A DNA stretch of 6,816 bases from Burkholderiales bacterium (lineage in GTDB: Bacteria > Pseudomonadota > Gammaproteobacteria > Burkholderiales > Usitatibacteraceae). Shown in pieces: positions 1-6,361 of this stretch. The first letter of the stretch is position 1. Each line of letters starts with the position of its first letter. The notes beneath the pieces are model-generated. The model worked only from the letters and a program-made list of their open reading frames with translations. It made no database searches and was not told where the DNA came from. The position numbers and the translations under genes were made by a program. Location: assembly GCA_014378085.1 (NCBI GenBank), contig JACMOJ010000286.1, positions 1 to 6,816 on the forward strand, in the 5' to 3' direction.

Positions 1-182
1 GCAGCACCACACTCCTCGCCGGCATGTTTCTTAGCATCGCCGTGGCCATGTTTAGCGGCAGCGTAGATGCACAGGCAGCAAGAACAGCCAATGTCCTCAC
101 ACAATCCCCAATGAGCGTTCAAACCGCCGCCACAAAAATCACCGGCGACACGCTAGTCATCACCGCCACGCGGTTGAAATAA
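1..182 (+). pseudogene. Truncated N-terminal fragment resembling a TonB-dependent receptor (signal peptide plus TonB box)
   Basis: The frame is open from base 3 and ends at TAA 180-182, giving about 59 visible residues. The true start probably lies left of the window: an ATG at 24 exists, but starting there would leave the leader without positive charge. A hydrophobic stretch (LLAGMFLSIAVAMFSG) is followed by a likely signal peptidase site near SVDAQA, then a polar linker and the end DTLVITATRLK. The pattern D-T-hydrophobic-V-T-A-T/N-R is the TonB box found just after the signal peptide in BtuB-like outer-membrane receptors; this is family knowledge, and the match here is short. A receptor would continue with a plug and a barrel of about 600 residues, but this frame stops two codons after the box and meets globin sequence. 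I infer a deletion remnant or an assembly join. It could also be a small exported protein that ends this way by chance. Confidence 0.5.
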
Positions 183-579
183 GCGAAGTTCATTCGCCAA
201 GGTCGCACCGATCGCCGACTCTGCGGCCAAGCTCTTTTATGGTCGCTTGTTTGAACTCGACCCCACGCTGCGCCCCTTGTTCAAATCTGACCTAGAAACA
301 CAAGGCAACAAACTCATGACAATGATTGGTGGTGCCGTGAACTTACTCGATCAGCCGGAGGCGCTGATACCTGTCGTGCAGAGCTTAGGTCGGCGTCACG
401 TGGGCTACGGCGTTGAAGATCACCAATATGAGACGGTCGGCGCCGCACTACTGTGGGCGCTCGAAAAGGGCTTAGGCGCAGATTTCACAGTCGATGTCGA
501 ACAAGCTTGGGCCGCAACCTATGAAGTGCTTTCGAACACAATGAAGGCAGCGGCTAACGATCAGTTCGAATCCGTCTAG
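178..579 (+). pseudogene. Single-domain bacterial globin (Vitreoscilla haemoglobin/Hmp globin type), N-terminus missing
   Basis: The reading frame from 178 to TAG 577-579 encodes a haem-binding globin domain of the flavohaemoglobin type, which usually binds oxygen or detoxifies NO. It starts as SSFAKVAPIADSAAKLFYGRLF. The tyrosine at 238-240 aligns with the B10 distal tyrosine (Tyr29 of E. coli Hmp), the phenylalanine of PLFK with CD1, and the histidine of GRRHVGYG at 397-399 with the proximal F8 haem ligand. No FAD/NAD reductase domain follows, so this is the stand-alone type of about 140 residues. The frame is closed upstream by TGA 175-177, with no ATG, GTG or TTG before TTG 247. Starting at 247 would remove helix A and the B10 tyrosine, so that start is biologically poor. 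About ten N-terminal residues are missing compared with relatives. The identity is clear; whether the gene still works is doubtful. A sequencing indel or misassembly is an alternative. Confidence 0.8.
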
Positions 580-727
580 CGTTGAATTAAAGCGGTTGGC
601 GGGTTACTGCGGCTTTTTTCCTCAAACTACGCATTGTTGCCACCGTTTTTGTAAAGTTCGGCAGGGTCCCCCGTTATCTCGTAGCATTCGCGTATTAAGA
701 ACTGCACGAGAAAACCAAGAGATCGCA

Positions 728-1096
728 ATGAATAGCGCGTTAAGCCGAGATGAATTTGATGCACTGTTTCAAGTCAGCAAGATGGGCCGACTGGAAAAGG
801 GTGCCAAACCAAGCGCCTGCGTATTACGCAACGCCAAGAAACTGGTCGGCATCAAAATGCTCATCCCGCGTCGGGATGGATCATTTGATCTCACCGACAA
901 AGGCACCGAAGCGTTGTTCGTCAATCGCTGCATCACTGGTCTTCGCTCACTTGCGGCAAAGCCCGAGTTCACGTTAGACGACGAGATTGCGGCGTTCTTG
1001 GGTCGCAAAGGGCACATCACCATGACTGCTGACGGCAAAGCTGAGGTTACGCCGAAGGGCCTTGAGTGCCTTGAGGATATTGCACAAAATCCCTAA
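728..1096 (+). CDS. Hypothetical 122-residue protein with two wing-like segments
   Basis: I do not recognise the family. The ATG at 728 is chosen because AAGAG at 717-721 gives a weak ribosome binding site seven bases upstream. The longer frame back to TTG 596 encodes a Cys/His/Arg-rich tract unlike the rest of the protein. The product is soluble, with no signal peptide or membrane segment. It is rich in Lys and Arg in its first half (residues 18-42) and has a helical region around 61-76. Two stretches resemble each other: residues 44-63 (hairpin around RRDGSF, then LTDKGTEAL) and 95-115 (hairpin around TADGKA, then VTPKGLECL). The DG...LT-KG pattern resembles the wing of winged-helix DNA-binding proteins, so a nucleic-acid-binding role is possible but only inferred. 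Its last 50 bases overlap the end of the convergent ribose-phosphate pyrophosphokinase gene. Confidence 0.75.
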   Translation: MNSALSRDEFDALFQVSKMGRLEKGAKPSACVLRNAKKLVGIKMLIPRRDGSFDLTDKGTEALFVNRCITGLRSLAAKPEFTLDDEIAAFLGRKGHITMTADGKAEVTPKGLECLEDIAQNP

Positions 1097-1967
1097 ATCC
1101 TGCCGCCGCCAGGGCAGCGAGTGAAATGACGTTCGTTGCGTGCACGACAGTGTCGGTACTCCATATTTGCGCGATTCCTGCTCGCTTTAGTTCAGCCGCG
1201 ACAACATCATCAAACAATGCATGTGTAATGGCCGCATTAACGCTGGCGGCCCCCGCAGCAACACATGCTCGGGCAGCCGACATCAGCGTTCCGCCGGAGC
1301 TGGCGATATCGTCAACTAACACCACATCGGCACCAGTCACATCGATGTCCGGTAGCGTCACCGTTGTTTCACGATCCGCATGCCGGACTTTTTGGCAAAC
1401 GCCAAACGCACAACCCGCGGCTGCCGCGGCAACGCTGACCCATTGTTCGGACTCTTGATCGGGGCCAATCAGCACAAACTGACGACGTTTATCGCGCAAA
1501 AATTCGCCAATAGCGGTGGCCGCCGAAAGCGTGATCGCATTTTTCACAGGCACCGCATCGACTAGACGATGTACGCGGTGCAGGTGAGGATCCACCGTGA
1601 GTAGCGCGTCGAAATGCTGCGCCAGCCATTCGCCAACGATGGTTTGACTAATCGCCTCGCCTGGCGAAAACGCCACATCTTGGCGCATGTAGCAAAGATA
1701 TGGCGCAACTAGCGTCAGATGTTTGACGCCATTCCGGCGGGCGGTCTTTGCCGCGAGCAGCAGCTCCACTAACTTAGCGTTGGGATCATTCAACGACTGA
1801 TAAATAATCAACTGTTCGGGCAACCTAGTCGGCAACGTAATGCGTGTTTCGCCATCCGGAAATTGATGTCGAATGATGTCTAGGTAACCAACCCCCAGCG
1901 CTTTCGCAAAACGTCGCGCGGATGTGCCATCAACCGGAAATCCAATGACCATCATGTTTGCCATCAC
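1047..1967 (-). CDS. Ribose-phosphate pyrophosphokinase (PRPP synthetase), short-loop type
   Basis: The enzyme makes PRPP and AMP from ribose 5-phosphate and ATP in the cytosol, feeding purine, pyrimidine, NAD, histidine and tryptophan synthesis. At about 306 residues it has the usual family length. Visible motifs are FPDGET (36-41), MRQD in the ATP-binding region (94-97), DPHLH with the conserved histidine (126-130), GPDQESEQW (168-176), and the PRPP/ribose-phosphate loop [12 protein letters not shown] (216-227). The catalytic flexible loop appears as [10 protein letters not shown] (192-201) rather than the KRR-P form of the standard bacterial enzyme. This resembles the archaeal-like second PRPP synthetase found beside type 2 thymidine phosphorylases in Proteobacteria, so it is probably not the housekeeping prs. 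The start is either GTG at 1967 or, more likely, ATG at 1964, which shares a base with the upstream gene's TGA (TGATG) and implies translational coupling. The 3' end overlaps a convergent gene by 50 bp. Confidence 0.93.
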   Translation of the reverse strand: MMANMMVIGFPVDGTSARRFAKALGVGYLDIIRHQFPDGETRITLPTRLPEQLIIYQSLNDPNAKLVELLLAAKTARRNGVKHLTLVAPYLCYMRQDVAFSPGEAISQTIVGEWLAQHFDALLTVDPHLHRVHRLVDAVPVKNAITLSAATAIGEFLRDKRRQFVLIGPDQESEQWVSVAAAAAGCAFGVCQKVRHADRETTVTLPDIDVTGADVVLVDDIASSGGTLMSAARACVAAGAASVNAAITHALFDDVVAAELKRAGIAQIWSTDTVVHATNVISLAALAAAGFRDFVQYPQGTQGPSA

Positions 1968-3583
1968 GGCTCGACAAACGCCAGTGGAATATCTTCAATG
2001 CGGCCGATGGTAAAGCCGTTGTCGCTGTCACTCAAAACGCGCGCAAAGTTTTCGTCTGCCGGGTACTCCGCATAAACACGATATAACGCTTCGCCCTCCA
2101 CCACCGCATCACCAACTTTGCGAAACAAGTCCACCCCCGCCCCTTTTTCCATTGGCGCACCTGCATAACGCGCAATCCGTGCGAGCTGCAGATTGTCAAT
2201 CGCGACGACCACACCTGCTGTTCGACTTACAACGTCAAAGGTGCGCCTGCCCAGCGCCAGCGGTTGCTGCCTGCGACCTTGGGCTTCGATGATGTCGTTC
2301 ATCTTGCTCAGTGCGCGCCCGGAATCAAGAATCTCGCGCGCGATCGCAAAGCCTTCTCCGCCTCGCACGTTAGGATCAAATTCGAGGATTCGCCCGGCGA
2401 GCCTTAAGGATTTTTGGCGTAAGTCGCGCGGCGCGTCCGGGTGATTTTGTAGCACCGACATGACGTCTCGTGCCTCTAGCACAGGACCGATGCCACGACC
2501 AATCGGCTGTCTCCCGTCGGTGATGATGACTTCCATTTGCAGGCCCAGCCGATGTCCAACGTATTCCAACACTTTGCGCAACGATTGCGCTTCGCCCATA
2601 TGCCGCACCTTGGCGCTTGGACCAACGGGAATGTCTATCAAAAGATGGGTTGAGCCCGCAGCCACTTTTTTGGACAAAATGGACGCGACCATTTGGCCGC
2701 GAGAGTCGATGCCCAATGGTCGCTCCACAGAAATCAGCACATCGTCTGCTGGCGAAAGGTGGGCTTTCCCACCCCACGCGAGACAACCGCGGTGTTTGCG
2801 AACAATCGATTGCAGGCGATCTAGCGGCAAATCCACGTCGCACAATACTTCCATCGTGTCGGCAGTGCCCGCGGGGGAAGTGATCGCCCGGCTTGAGGTC
2901 TTCGGCACTAACATGCCGTGCGCGGCAAGTATTGGCACCAGCAGCATCGATGTGCGATTTCCCGGAATGCCGCCGATACAATGTTTGTCAGCCACCAACG
3001 GCTCATGCCAATTGATGCGTTGACCGCTTGCCACCATCGCCTTGGTCAAATAGAAGACTTCTTCGCGATCTAACTCATTCTGGGCGGTCGCGACAACAAA
3101 CGCCGCAATCTCGGTCTTGGCAAATCGATAGCCCGCAATATCTTCAATAATATTTTGATAATCCAGCTCGCTAAGTCGTTCCCCCGCGATTTTGCGCCGG
3201 ACCGCATCCATCGAAGACGGACGCTCAGTGTGTGCCACATGTACCGGCGCGCCCTCCTGCAACGCCATTTCCGTAAATGCTTGTTCAGACAGACCCAACT
3301 GCCCCGGCGTGACGATGGCCGGATCATCCACTACGTTCAATGTCGCCAAAAGTCGACGCCCGATCGAGGTGACCGCAATCTTGGATAACGCTTGAAATCC
3401 CTCTGCCCGATAGACCGCACAATCTCGATGGATGTAGGCGACATTCTCTTTGTAGGTGTCAATGCCAATGCGACGCAGCGCCAGCGAGCCATTGCGACTG
3501 CCATCGGCATTGCTTCCGCCGCCGCCGTTCTCATCGCCATCGCCGACGGCCGCGAGCAAATCAATCGATGTGACACTTTTCAT
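1964..3583 (-). CDS. Thymidine phosphorylase type 2 / AMP phosphorylase-like enzyme
   Basis: The protein belongs to the nucleoside phosphorylase family II and splits a nucleoside or nucleotide with phosphate into a free base and a (deoxy)ribose 1-phosphate. Bacterial members of this branch are annotated as putative thymidine phosphorylase; the best-studied archaeal relatives are AMP phosphorylases yielding ribose 1,5-bisphosphate. Evidence includes [13 protein letters not shown] (200-212), equivalent to the KHS-GG phosphate-binding segment of DeoA, and [20 protein letters not shown] (228-247), typical of the archaeal/type 2 branch. [21 protein letters not shown] lies at 301-321, and [20 protein letters not shown] near 483-502 forms the C-terminal domain. 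An N-terminal domain (34-105) precedes the catalytic part, as in the archaeal enzymes. At 539 residues it is somewhat longer than the usual 500 or so, because of a Gly/Asn/Asp-rich stretch at 14-33. It is the first gene of a two-gene operon with PRPP synthetase. The AAAGA before the ATG is a weak, very close ribosome binding site. The substrate is not decided by sequence. Confidence 0.93.
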   Translation of the reverse strand: MKSVTSIDLLAAVGDGDENGGGGSNADGSRNGSLALRRIGIDTYKENVAYIHRDCAVYRAEGFQALSKIAVTSIGRRLLATLNVVDDPAIVTPGQLGLSEQAFTEMALQEGAPVHVAHTERPSSMDAVRRKIAGERLSELDYQNIIEDIAGYRFAKTEIAAFVVATAQNELDREEVFYLTKAMVASGQRINWHEPLVADKHCIGGIPGNRTSMLLVPILAAHGMLVPKTSSRAITSPAGTADTMEVLCDVDLPLDRLQSIVRKHRGCLAWGGKAHLSPADDVLISVERPLGIDSRGQMVASILSKKVAAGSTHLLIDIPVGPSAKVRHMGEAQSLRKVLEYVGHRLGLQMEVIITDGRQPIGRGIGPVLEARDVMSVLQNHPDAPRDLRQKSLRLAGRILEFDPNVRGGEGFAIAREILDSGRALSKMNDIIEAQGRRQQPLALGRRTFDVVSRTAGVVVAIDNLQLARIARYAGAPMEKGAGVDLFRKVGDAVVEGEALYRVYAEYPADENFARVLSDSDNGFTIGRIEDIPLAFVEP

Positions 3584-3839
3584 TCTTTAATTATCTGCCG
3601 GATAGAAGCAACGCGCTGTGAATATCGCTGGGTACAGCCTCGCACTGGCGCAGTTCGTTTTTTCGCTCTTAGCCGGCATAACGCGGACGCGGTAAACAGG
3701 GTGGCAAATACACGCAATGTCGCAACCAAAGGGTAACGCTGCTCCCAACCGATATTTCGAAACAGATTTGCGCGGATTTACCTAACCCAAACTAAACTCC
3801 ATGATCTGCGCCGTGCGCTACTTTGCCGAAAGATTGAAT
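3584..3839. promoter_or_regulatory. Divergent intergenic region between the phosphorylase operon and the DUF1330-like gene
   Basis: These 256 bases separate two divergently transcribed units and should hold the promoters of both. I find no strong consensus promoter for either strand. On the + strand a weak TTGCGC (3768-3773), 17 bases and ACTAAA (3791-3796) would start transcription close to 3803, which favours the ATG at 3840 over the one at 3801. On the - strand GATAAT lies only nine bases before the phosphorylase start, with no matching -35 box. No clear operator-like inverted repeat was seen. The role is inferred from layout. Confidence 0.4.
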
Positions 3840-4664
3840 ATGAACAAAGAATTGATTGATGATTTCGCAAGTTGCGGCATTGCCGCGCTCGTGGGGATCG
3901 GTACGACCACAATGTTGTTGACGACCACATTGTTGTTGACGACCACAACGTTGTTGGCGCAGCCGCAAGCTGCACCGCAAGCCGCACCGCAGGCGCAACG
4001 CCAGACGAATGCGCCGGGATACTTACTCGTACTCGGCCGCTCGCTTGATCGCACAAAGATCATCGCCTACTCCGCGACCTTACCCCCTATTTACGCCGAA
4101 ACCGGTGGGCGCTACATTGGCATCGGGCGTCCTGGCGGGGGTGTGACGTGTGTGTACGGACTGTGTGAAGGGCGTAGCGCAGTCGTTGCACGATGGACCG
4201 ACCAAGCGGGCATCGAAGCGTTTTGGTGGGGTGACGCATACCGCAAAGCCATTCGTCTTCGCGACGGCGCGGGCGTTTTTACCGTGGTGGGGCTGAAGGC
4301 CACATCCAACGTTGCGCCGTATGACGGTGGGGCGTTGCTCATTAGCACTATGTCTATACCAACTGCTAGCACGTCAGACTCGGCTGCCGCGCAAACGTGG
4401 ATCGACGCTGCGGCGGCTGCCGGTGCACGCTTGCTTGTACCGCCTACCGCGACGGTCATTGTTCCGCTGGAAGGTGATGCGCTCTACAACCGTGTTGCGT
4501 TGCTGAGCTTTGAATCAAAAGACAAGCGCGACGCCTTCGCGGCATCCGCAGCTACCAAATCTTTGATTTCGTCAGGGCCGCCCTTAACCATCGTGTCAAT
4601 CATTGCGGTGGATGCGCCGCCAGCCCTGATATCGATCCCTGCCCAGACGCCATCGACGAAGTAG
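3840..4664 (+). CDS. Exported or membrane-anchored protein with two DUF1330-like domains
   Basis: The 274-residue product begins with a hydrophobic leader (about 11-40) ending in LLAQPQA, a plausible signal peptidase site. A Gln/Ala/Pro linker (41-57) leads to two compact alpha/beta domains. Domain 1 (about 60-154) has the DUF1330 pattern of a dimeric ferredoxin-like fold: GYLLVLGRSLD, then AETGGRYIGIG, then an arginine-and-tryptophan stretch and WGDAYRKAIRLRDGAG near its end. Domain 2 (about 163-258) follows the same order of elements (GGALLISTMSI, AAAAGARLLVP, NRVALLSFESKDKRDAF) but is more divergent. The function of DUF1330 proteins is poorly known and I assign none. The ATG at 3840 is preferred over the in-frame ATG at 3801 because GAAAGA (3828-3833) sits six bases upstream. 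The n-region is oddly acidic for a signal peptide (KELIDD), so a membrane anchor is also possible. Confidence 0.75.
   Translation: MNKELIDDFASCGIAALVGIGTTTMLLTTTLLLTTTTLLAQPQAAPQAAPQAQRQTNAPGYLLVLGRSLDRTKIIAYSATLPPIYAETGGRYIGIGRPGGGVTCVYGLCEGRSAVVARWTDQAGIEAFWWGDAYRKAIRLRDGAGVFTVVGLKATSNVAPYDGGALLISTMSIPTASTSDSAAAQTWIDAAAAAGARLLVPPTATVIVPLEGDALYNRVALLSFESKDKRDAFAASAATKSLISSGPPLTIVSIIAVDAPPALISIPAQTPSTK
3903..3956 (+). repeat. Three tandem 18-bp repeats inside the leader of the DUF1330-like gene
   Basis: Three adjacent units of 18 bases share the form ACGACCACA..GTTGTTG and differ only at bases 9-11. They lie at 3903-3920, 3921-3938 and 3939-3956. They encode TTTMLL, TTTLLL and TTTTLL, the hydrophobic core of the leader. 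A change in copy number would stay in frame and lengthen or shorten the hydrophobic segment by six residues. A 12-bp near-duplication (GC-GCACCGCA- units) follows at about 3968-3991 and gives the QAAPQAAPQA linker. Confidence 0.95.
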
Positions 4665-4722
4665 CCGCGGCGAACATCGGTACGAGTCGACCAACTTTGT
4701 TGCGTGACAGCGTGTTGCCTGT

Positions 4723-4744
4723 AGTCGAACCCATGGAGTCGAAC
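4723..4744. repeat. AGTCGAAC direct repeats flanking CCATGG in the 285-bp intergenic region
   Basis: AGTCGAAC occurs at 4723-4730 and again at 4737-4744, separated by the palindrome CCATGG; a partial copy AGTCGACC lies at 4685-4692. Two half-sites with a 14-bp period could bind a regulator of the downstream MipA-family gene, but this is inference. The rest of 4665-4949 holds no convincing gene, RNA or promoter. TTGACG at 4902-4907 resembles a -35 box but has no -10 partner at proper spacing. Confidence 0.35.
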
Positions 4745-4949
4745 GCAAGCCGCCTCCCGCCTATCGCTGAACTTTTTCGATCCGTTCAAGTCTAGGTGGT
4801 GGCTATGTTTTACATGATCGCTGCTACCCATCTTTTGATCCGCATTTCATCATGTCCGCTTGGCATCAACACCCCTCACGCGACCCAGAAGACCACCTCT
4901 TTTGACGTCAGCGTGGCTTAAAGTCTCCATCCCATTCTGGCAACCCAAC

Positions 4950-5816
4950 ATGACCAACCAATTACGTTTTATGTCACTGTTTGGGGCTATTCCCCTCGCG
5001 CTCGCATGCACCGCTTTAAGCACCCTCGCCAGTGCCCAAGTCGAACCAAATTTAGAACCGGCTAATCGGCCACTGTGGGAGGCTGGATTGTCCGGAGTTG
5101 GGGTAAGCAGCCCAGCCTACCCAGGGGCGGCTGACCGTACGAGTCGCGGTTTGGTGTTGCCGTGGTTTATCTATCGCGGGCCAATTTTTCGCGCGGACGA
5201 GGATACGGTTGGCGCGCGTTTGCTCAAAACACAAACGGTTCAATTTGACATCGGCTTTGCCGCCGCCCTTGGCGCATCGAGTGATGACGTTGAAGTGCGA
5301 AAAGGCATGCCCGACCTCGGCTTTCAATTCGAATTCGGTCCGCGCATGCGGATAAATCTGGCGCGGCCTTCACCTAGCAGTGTTGTCCGACTGGATCTCC
5401 CTGTGCGTGGCGTTTTTGAAGCCAAGGGTGGATTGAAGAATCGTGGAATTGCCTTCGAGCCGCGGCTTGCCTATGAAAACCGTGACATCGGTTCAGGCTG
5501 GGGGCTGGGTGCCAGCGCAAGTGTGGTTGTGGGCGATCGCAAATTCAATGCGTATTTATATGGCGTGCCAACCGCCTTCGCGACCCCTACGCGACAGGCA
5601 TATGTGGCGAAGGCAGGGTTGATTACGCCTCGTGTGCAGTTCACGTTATCGCACAAGCTCACTGACGACATTCGATTCTTTGCATTCACCCGTTATGACT
5701 TTTCCGGTAGCGGTACCAATCGCGACAGCCCGTTACATATCAAAAACGGTGGCGCTTCGTATGGTCTCGGCGCGGTTTGGACGCTTGGCCGGTCCACTCA
5801 AAAAGCGTCTGACTGA
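4950..5816 (+). CDS. MipA/OmpV family outer-membrane protein
   Basis: The 288-residue product has a clear signal peptide (1-29, core FGAIPLALACTALSTL, cleavage after ASA) and then alternating hydrophobic/polar strands of an outer-membrane beta-barrel. The segment YPGAADRTSRGLVLPWFIYRG (57-77) matches the conserved start of MipA/OmpV proteins. The strand ending YGLGAVWTL (271-279) is the usual last strand, here followed by nine extra residues. Relatives include the E. coli scaffold protein MipA, which links lytic transglycosylase MltA and PBP1B, and Vibrio OmpV; most family members have no tested role. The ATG at 4950 is chosen because it places the signal peptide at the N-terminus. A TTG at 4860 would add 30 arginine- and proline-rich residues in front of it. 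No good ribosome binding site is visible before 4950, and ATG 4971 is also possible. The gene appears to stand alone. Confidence 0.88.
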   Translation: MTNQLRFMSLFGAIPLALACTALSTLASAQVEPNLEPANRPLWEAGLSGVGVSSPAYPGAADRTSRGLVLPWFIYRGPIFRADEDTVGARLLKTQTVQFDIGFAAALGASSDDVEVRKGMPDLGFQFEFGPRMRINLARPSPSSVVRLDLPVRGVFEAKGGLKNRGIAFEPRLAYENRDIGSGWGLGASASVVVGDRKFNAYLYGVPTAFATPTRQAYVAKAGLITPRVQFTLSHKLTDDIRFFAFTRYDFSGSGTNRDSPLHIKNGGASYGLGAVWTLGRSTQKASD

Positions 5817-5942
5817 GCAATCAGCCGCGCGTGCCGAAGTGCAGACTAATAGAAGCTTTGCTTCCCCATGTCCTGTGACAGATGATCCACGGCGAAATGG
5901 AAATGGCAATGTCGTAAAGGCCTTTTCACGTTCGCGGTTGCC

Positions 5943-6320
5943 ATGAAAACCAAACACTTCCCCTATCGCCTCGACAGACGCTGGACACCACTGTTCATCA
6001 TACTTGGTGTGACCAAAGATGATGGTGTCACCATCACCAGTCAAGGAAAGTTGATCGCCACATTTGGCCGTTTCCATGTGGAGACCGCGCTAAAAAATAT
6101 CGCCGCCACCAAAATCACCGGGCCGCACCGCTGGTACACCGCCGTTGGTTTGCGCTTAAGCTTGACTGACGATGGCGTCACCTTCGGCACCAATCACAAA
6201 AGAGGAGTAAGCATTACCTTCATACGCAAAATCCCTCGTGTGATCGGCCTTCAACGACATTCCACATTGTGGGTGAGCGTCGCAGATCCAGACGGGCTAA
6301 TTGCCGCCATCGGCAAGTAG
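5943..6320 (+). CDS. Conserved hypothetical protein, 125 residues
   Basis: I recognise the general pattern from uncharacterised bacterial proteins but know no function. The product has no signal peptide or long membrane segment and looks beta-rich. TKDDGVTITSQGKLIATFGRFHVETAL (24-50) forms several short strands, and ITGPHRWYTAVGLRLSLTDDGVTFGTN (58-84) is the conserved core (ITGP-RW, then RLSL-D-G-TFGTN). STLWVSVADPDGLIAAI (107-123) ends the domain. DDGVT occurs twice (26-30 and 76-80), suggesting repeated hairpins. The first 20 residues are basic and aromatic. The start ATG lacks an obvious ribosome binding site; GTAAAGG lies over 20 bases upstream. It lies 126 bases after the MipA-family gene with no clear terminator between, so cotranscription is possible. 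It converges on polA. Confidence 0.75.
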   Translation: MKTKHFPYRLDRRWTPLFIILGVTKDDGVTITSQGKLIATFGRFHVETALKNIAATKITGPHRWYTAVGLRLSLTDDGVTFGTNHKRGVSITFIRKIPRVIGLQRHSTLWVSVADPDGLIAAIGK

Positions 6321-6335
6321 CGGCAAGTAGCGGCA
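6311..6335 (+). repeat. 10-bp tandem repeat across the stop codon of the 125-residue gene
   Basis: CGGCAAGTAG is present at 6311-6320 and 6321-6330, followed by a partial third copy CGGCA at 6331-6335. The first unit contains the gene's final codons and TAG stop. It reads as a recent slippage duplication just outside the coding part, with no evident effect on the protein. Confidence 0.9.
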
Positions 6336-6345
6336 CGCCGTGCAT

Positions 6346-6361
6346 GCCTCGGCGGCGAGGC
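6346..6361. terminator. GC-rich hairpin between convergent genes, touching the polA stop
   Basis: GCCTCG (6346-6351) pairs perfectly with CGAGGC (6356-6361) around a 4-base loop. The last base of the stem is also the last base of the polA stop codon (TAG on the - strand). There is no T-tract on either side, so it is not a classical intrinsic terminator; it could still protect the ends of both convergent transcripts. Confidence 0.3.

Noticed and set aside
121..150. Shared AATKITG residues in the leader fragment and in the 125-residue protein
   Set aside because: Seven identical residues with no further similarity around them; most likely chance.
589..619. Possible terminator after the globin (AAAGC ... 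GCTTTTTT)
   Set aside because: The T-tract is present but the stem is only five pairs with an 18-base loop and no good inner pairing.
596..727. Upstream TTG extension of the 122-residue gene
   Set aside because: The added 44 residues are Cys/His/Arg-rich and unlike the rest; ATG 728 has a weak ribosome binding site and the extension begins in a probable untranslated region.
3392..3736. 114-residue + strand frame opposite the phosphorylase start
   Set aside because: It is a mirror of conserved phosphorylase codons for most of its length and its tail in the intergenic region shows no protein-like pattern.
4715..4750. tRNA-like GTCGAAC motifs
   Set aside because: They resemble a T-loop by chance; no acceptor, D or anticodon arms can be drawn around them.
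4484..4831. 115-residue - strand frame after and over the DUF1330-like gene
   Set aside because: More than half is antisense to the DUF1330-like coding region, and the remainder resembles no protein I know.
4903..4910. TGACGTCA palindrome before the MipA-family gene
   Set aside because: A single 8-bp palindrome with no second site or known bacterial regulator match.
4860..4949. TTG start extending the MipA-family protein
   Set aside because: It would bury the clear signal peptide behind 30 Arg/Pro-rich residues.
5852..5864. GAAGC-TTT-GCTTC hairpin after the MipA-family gene
   Set aside because: Only five pairs, a 3-base loop and no T-tract, so too weak to call a terminator.
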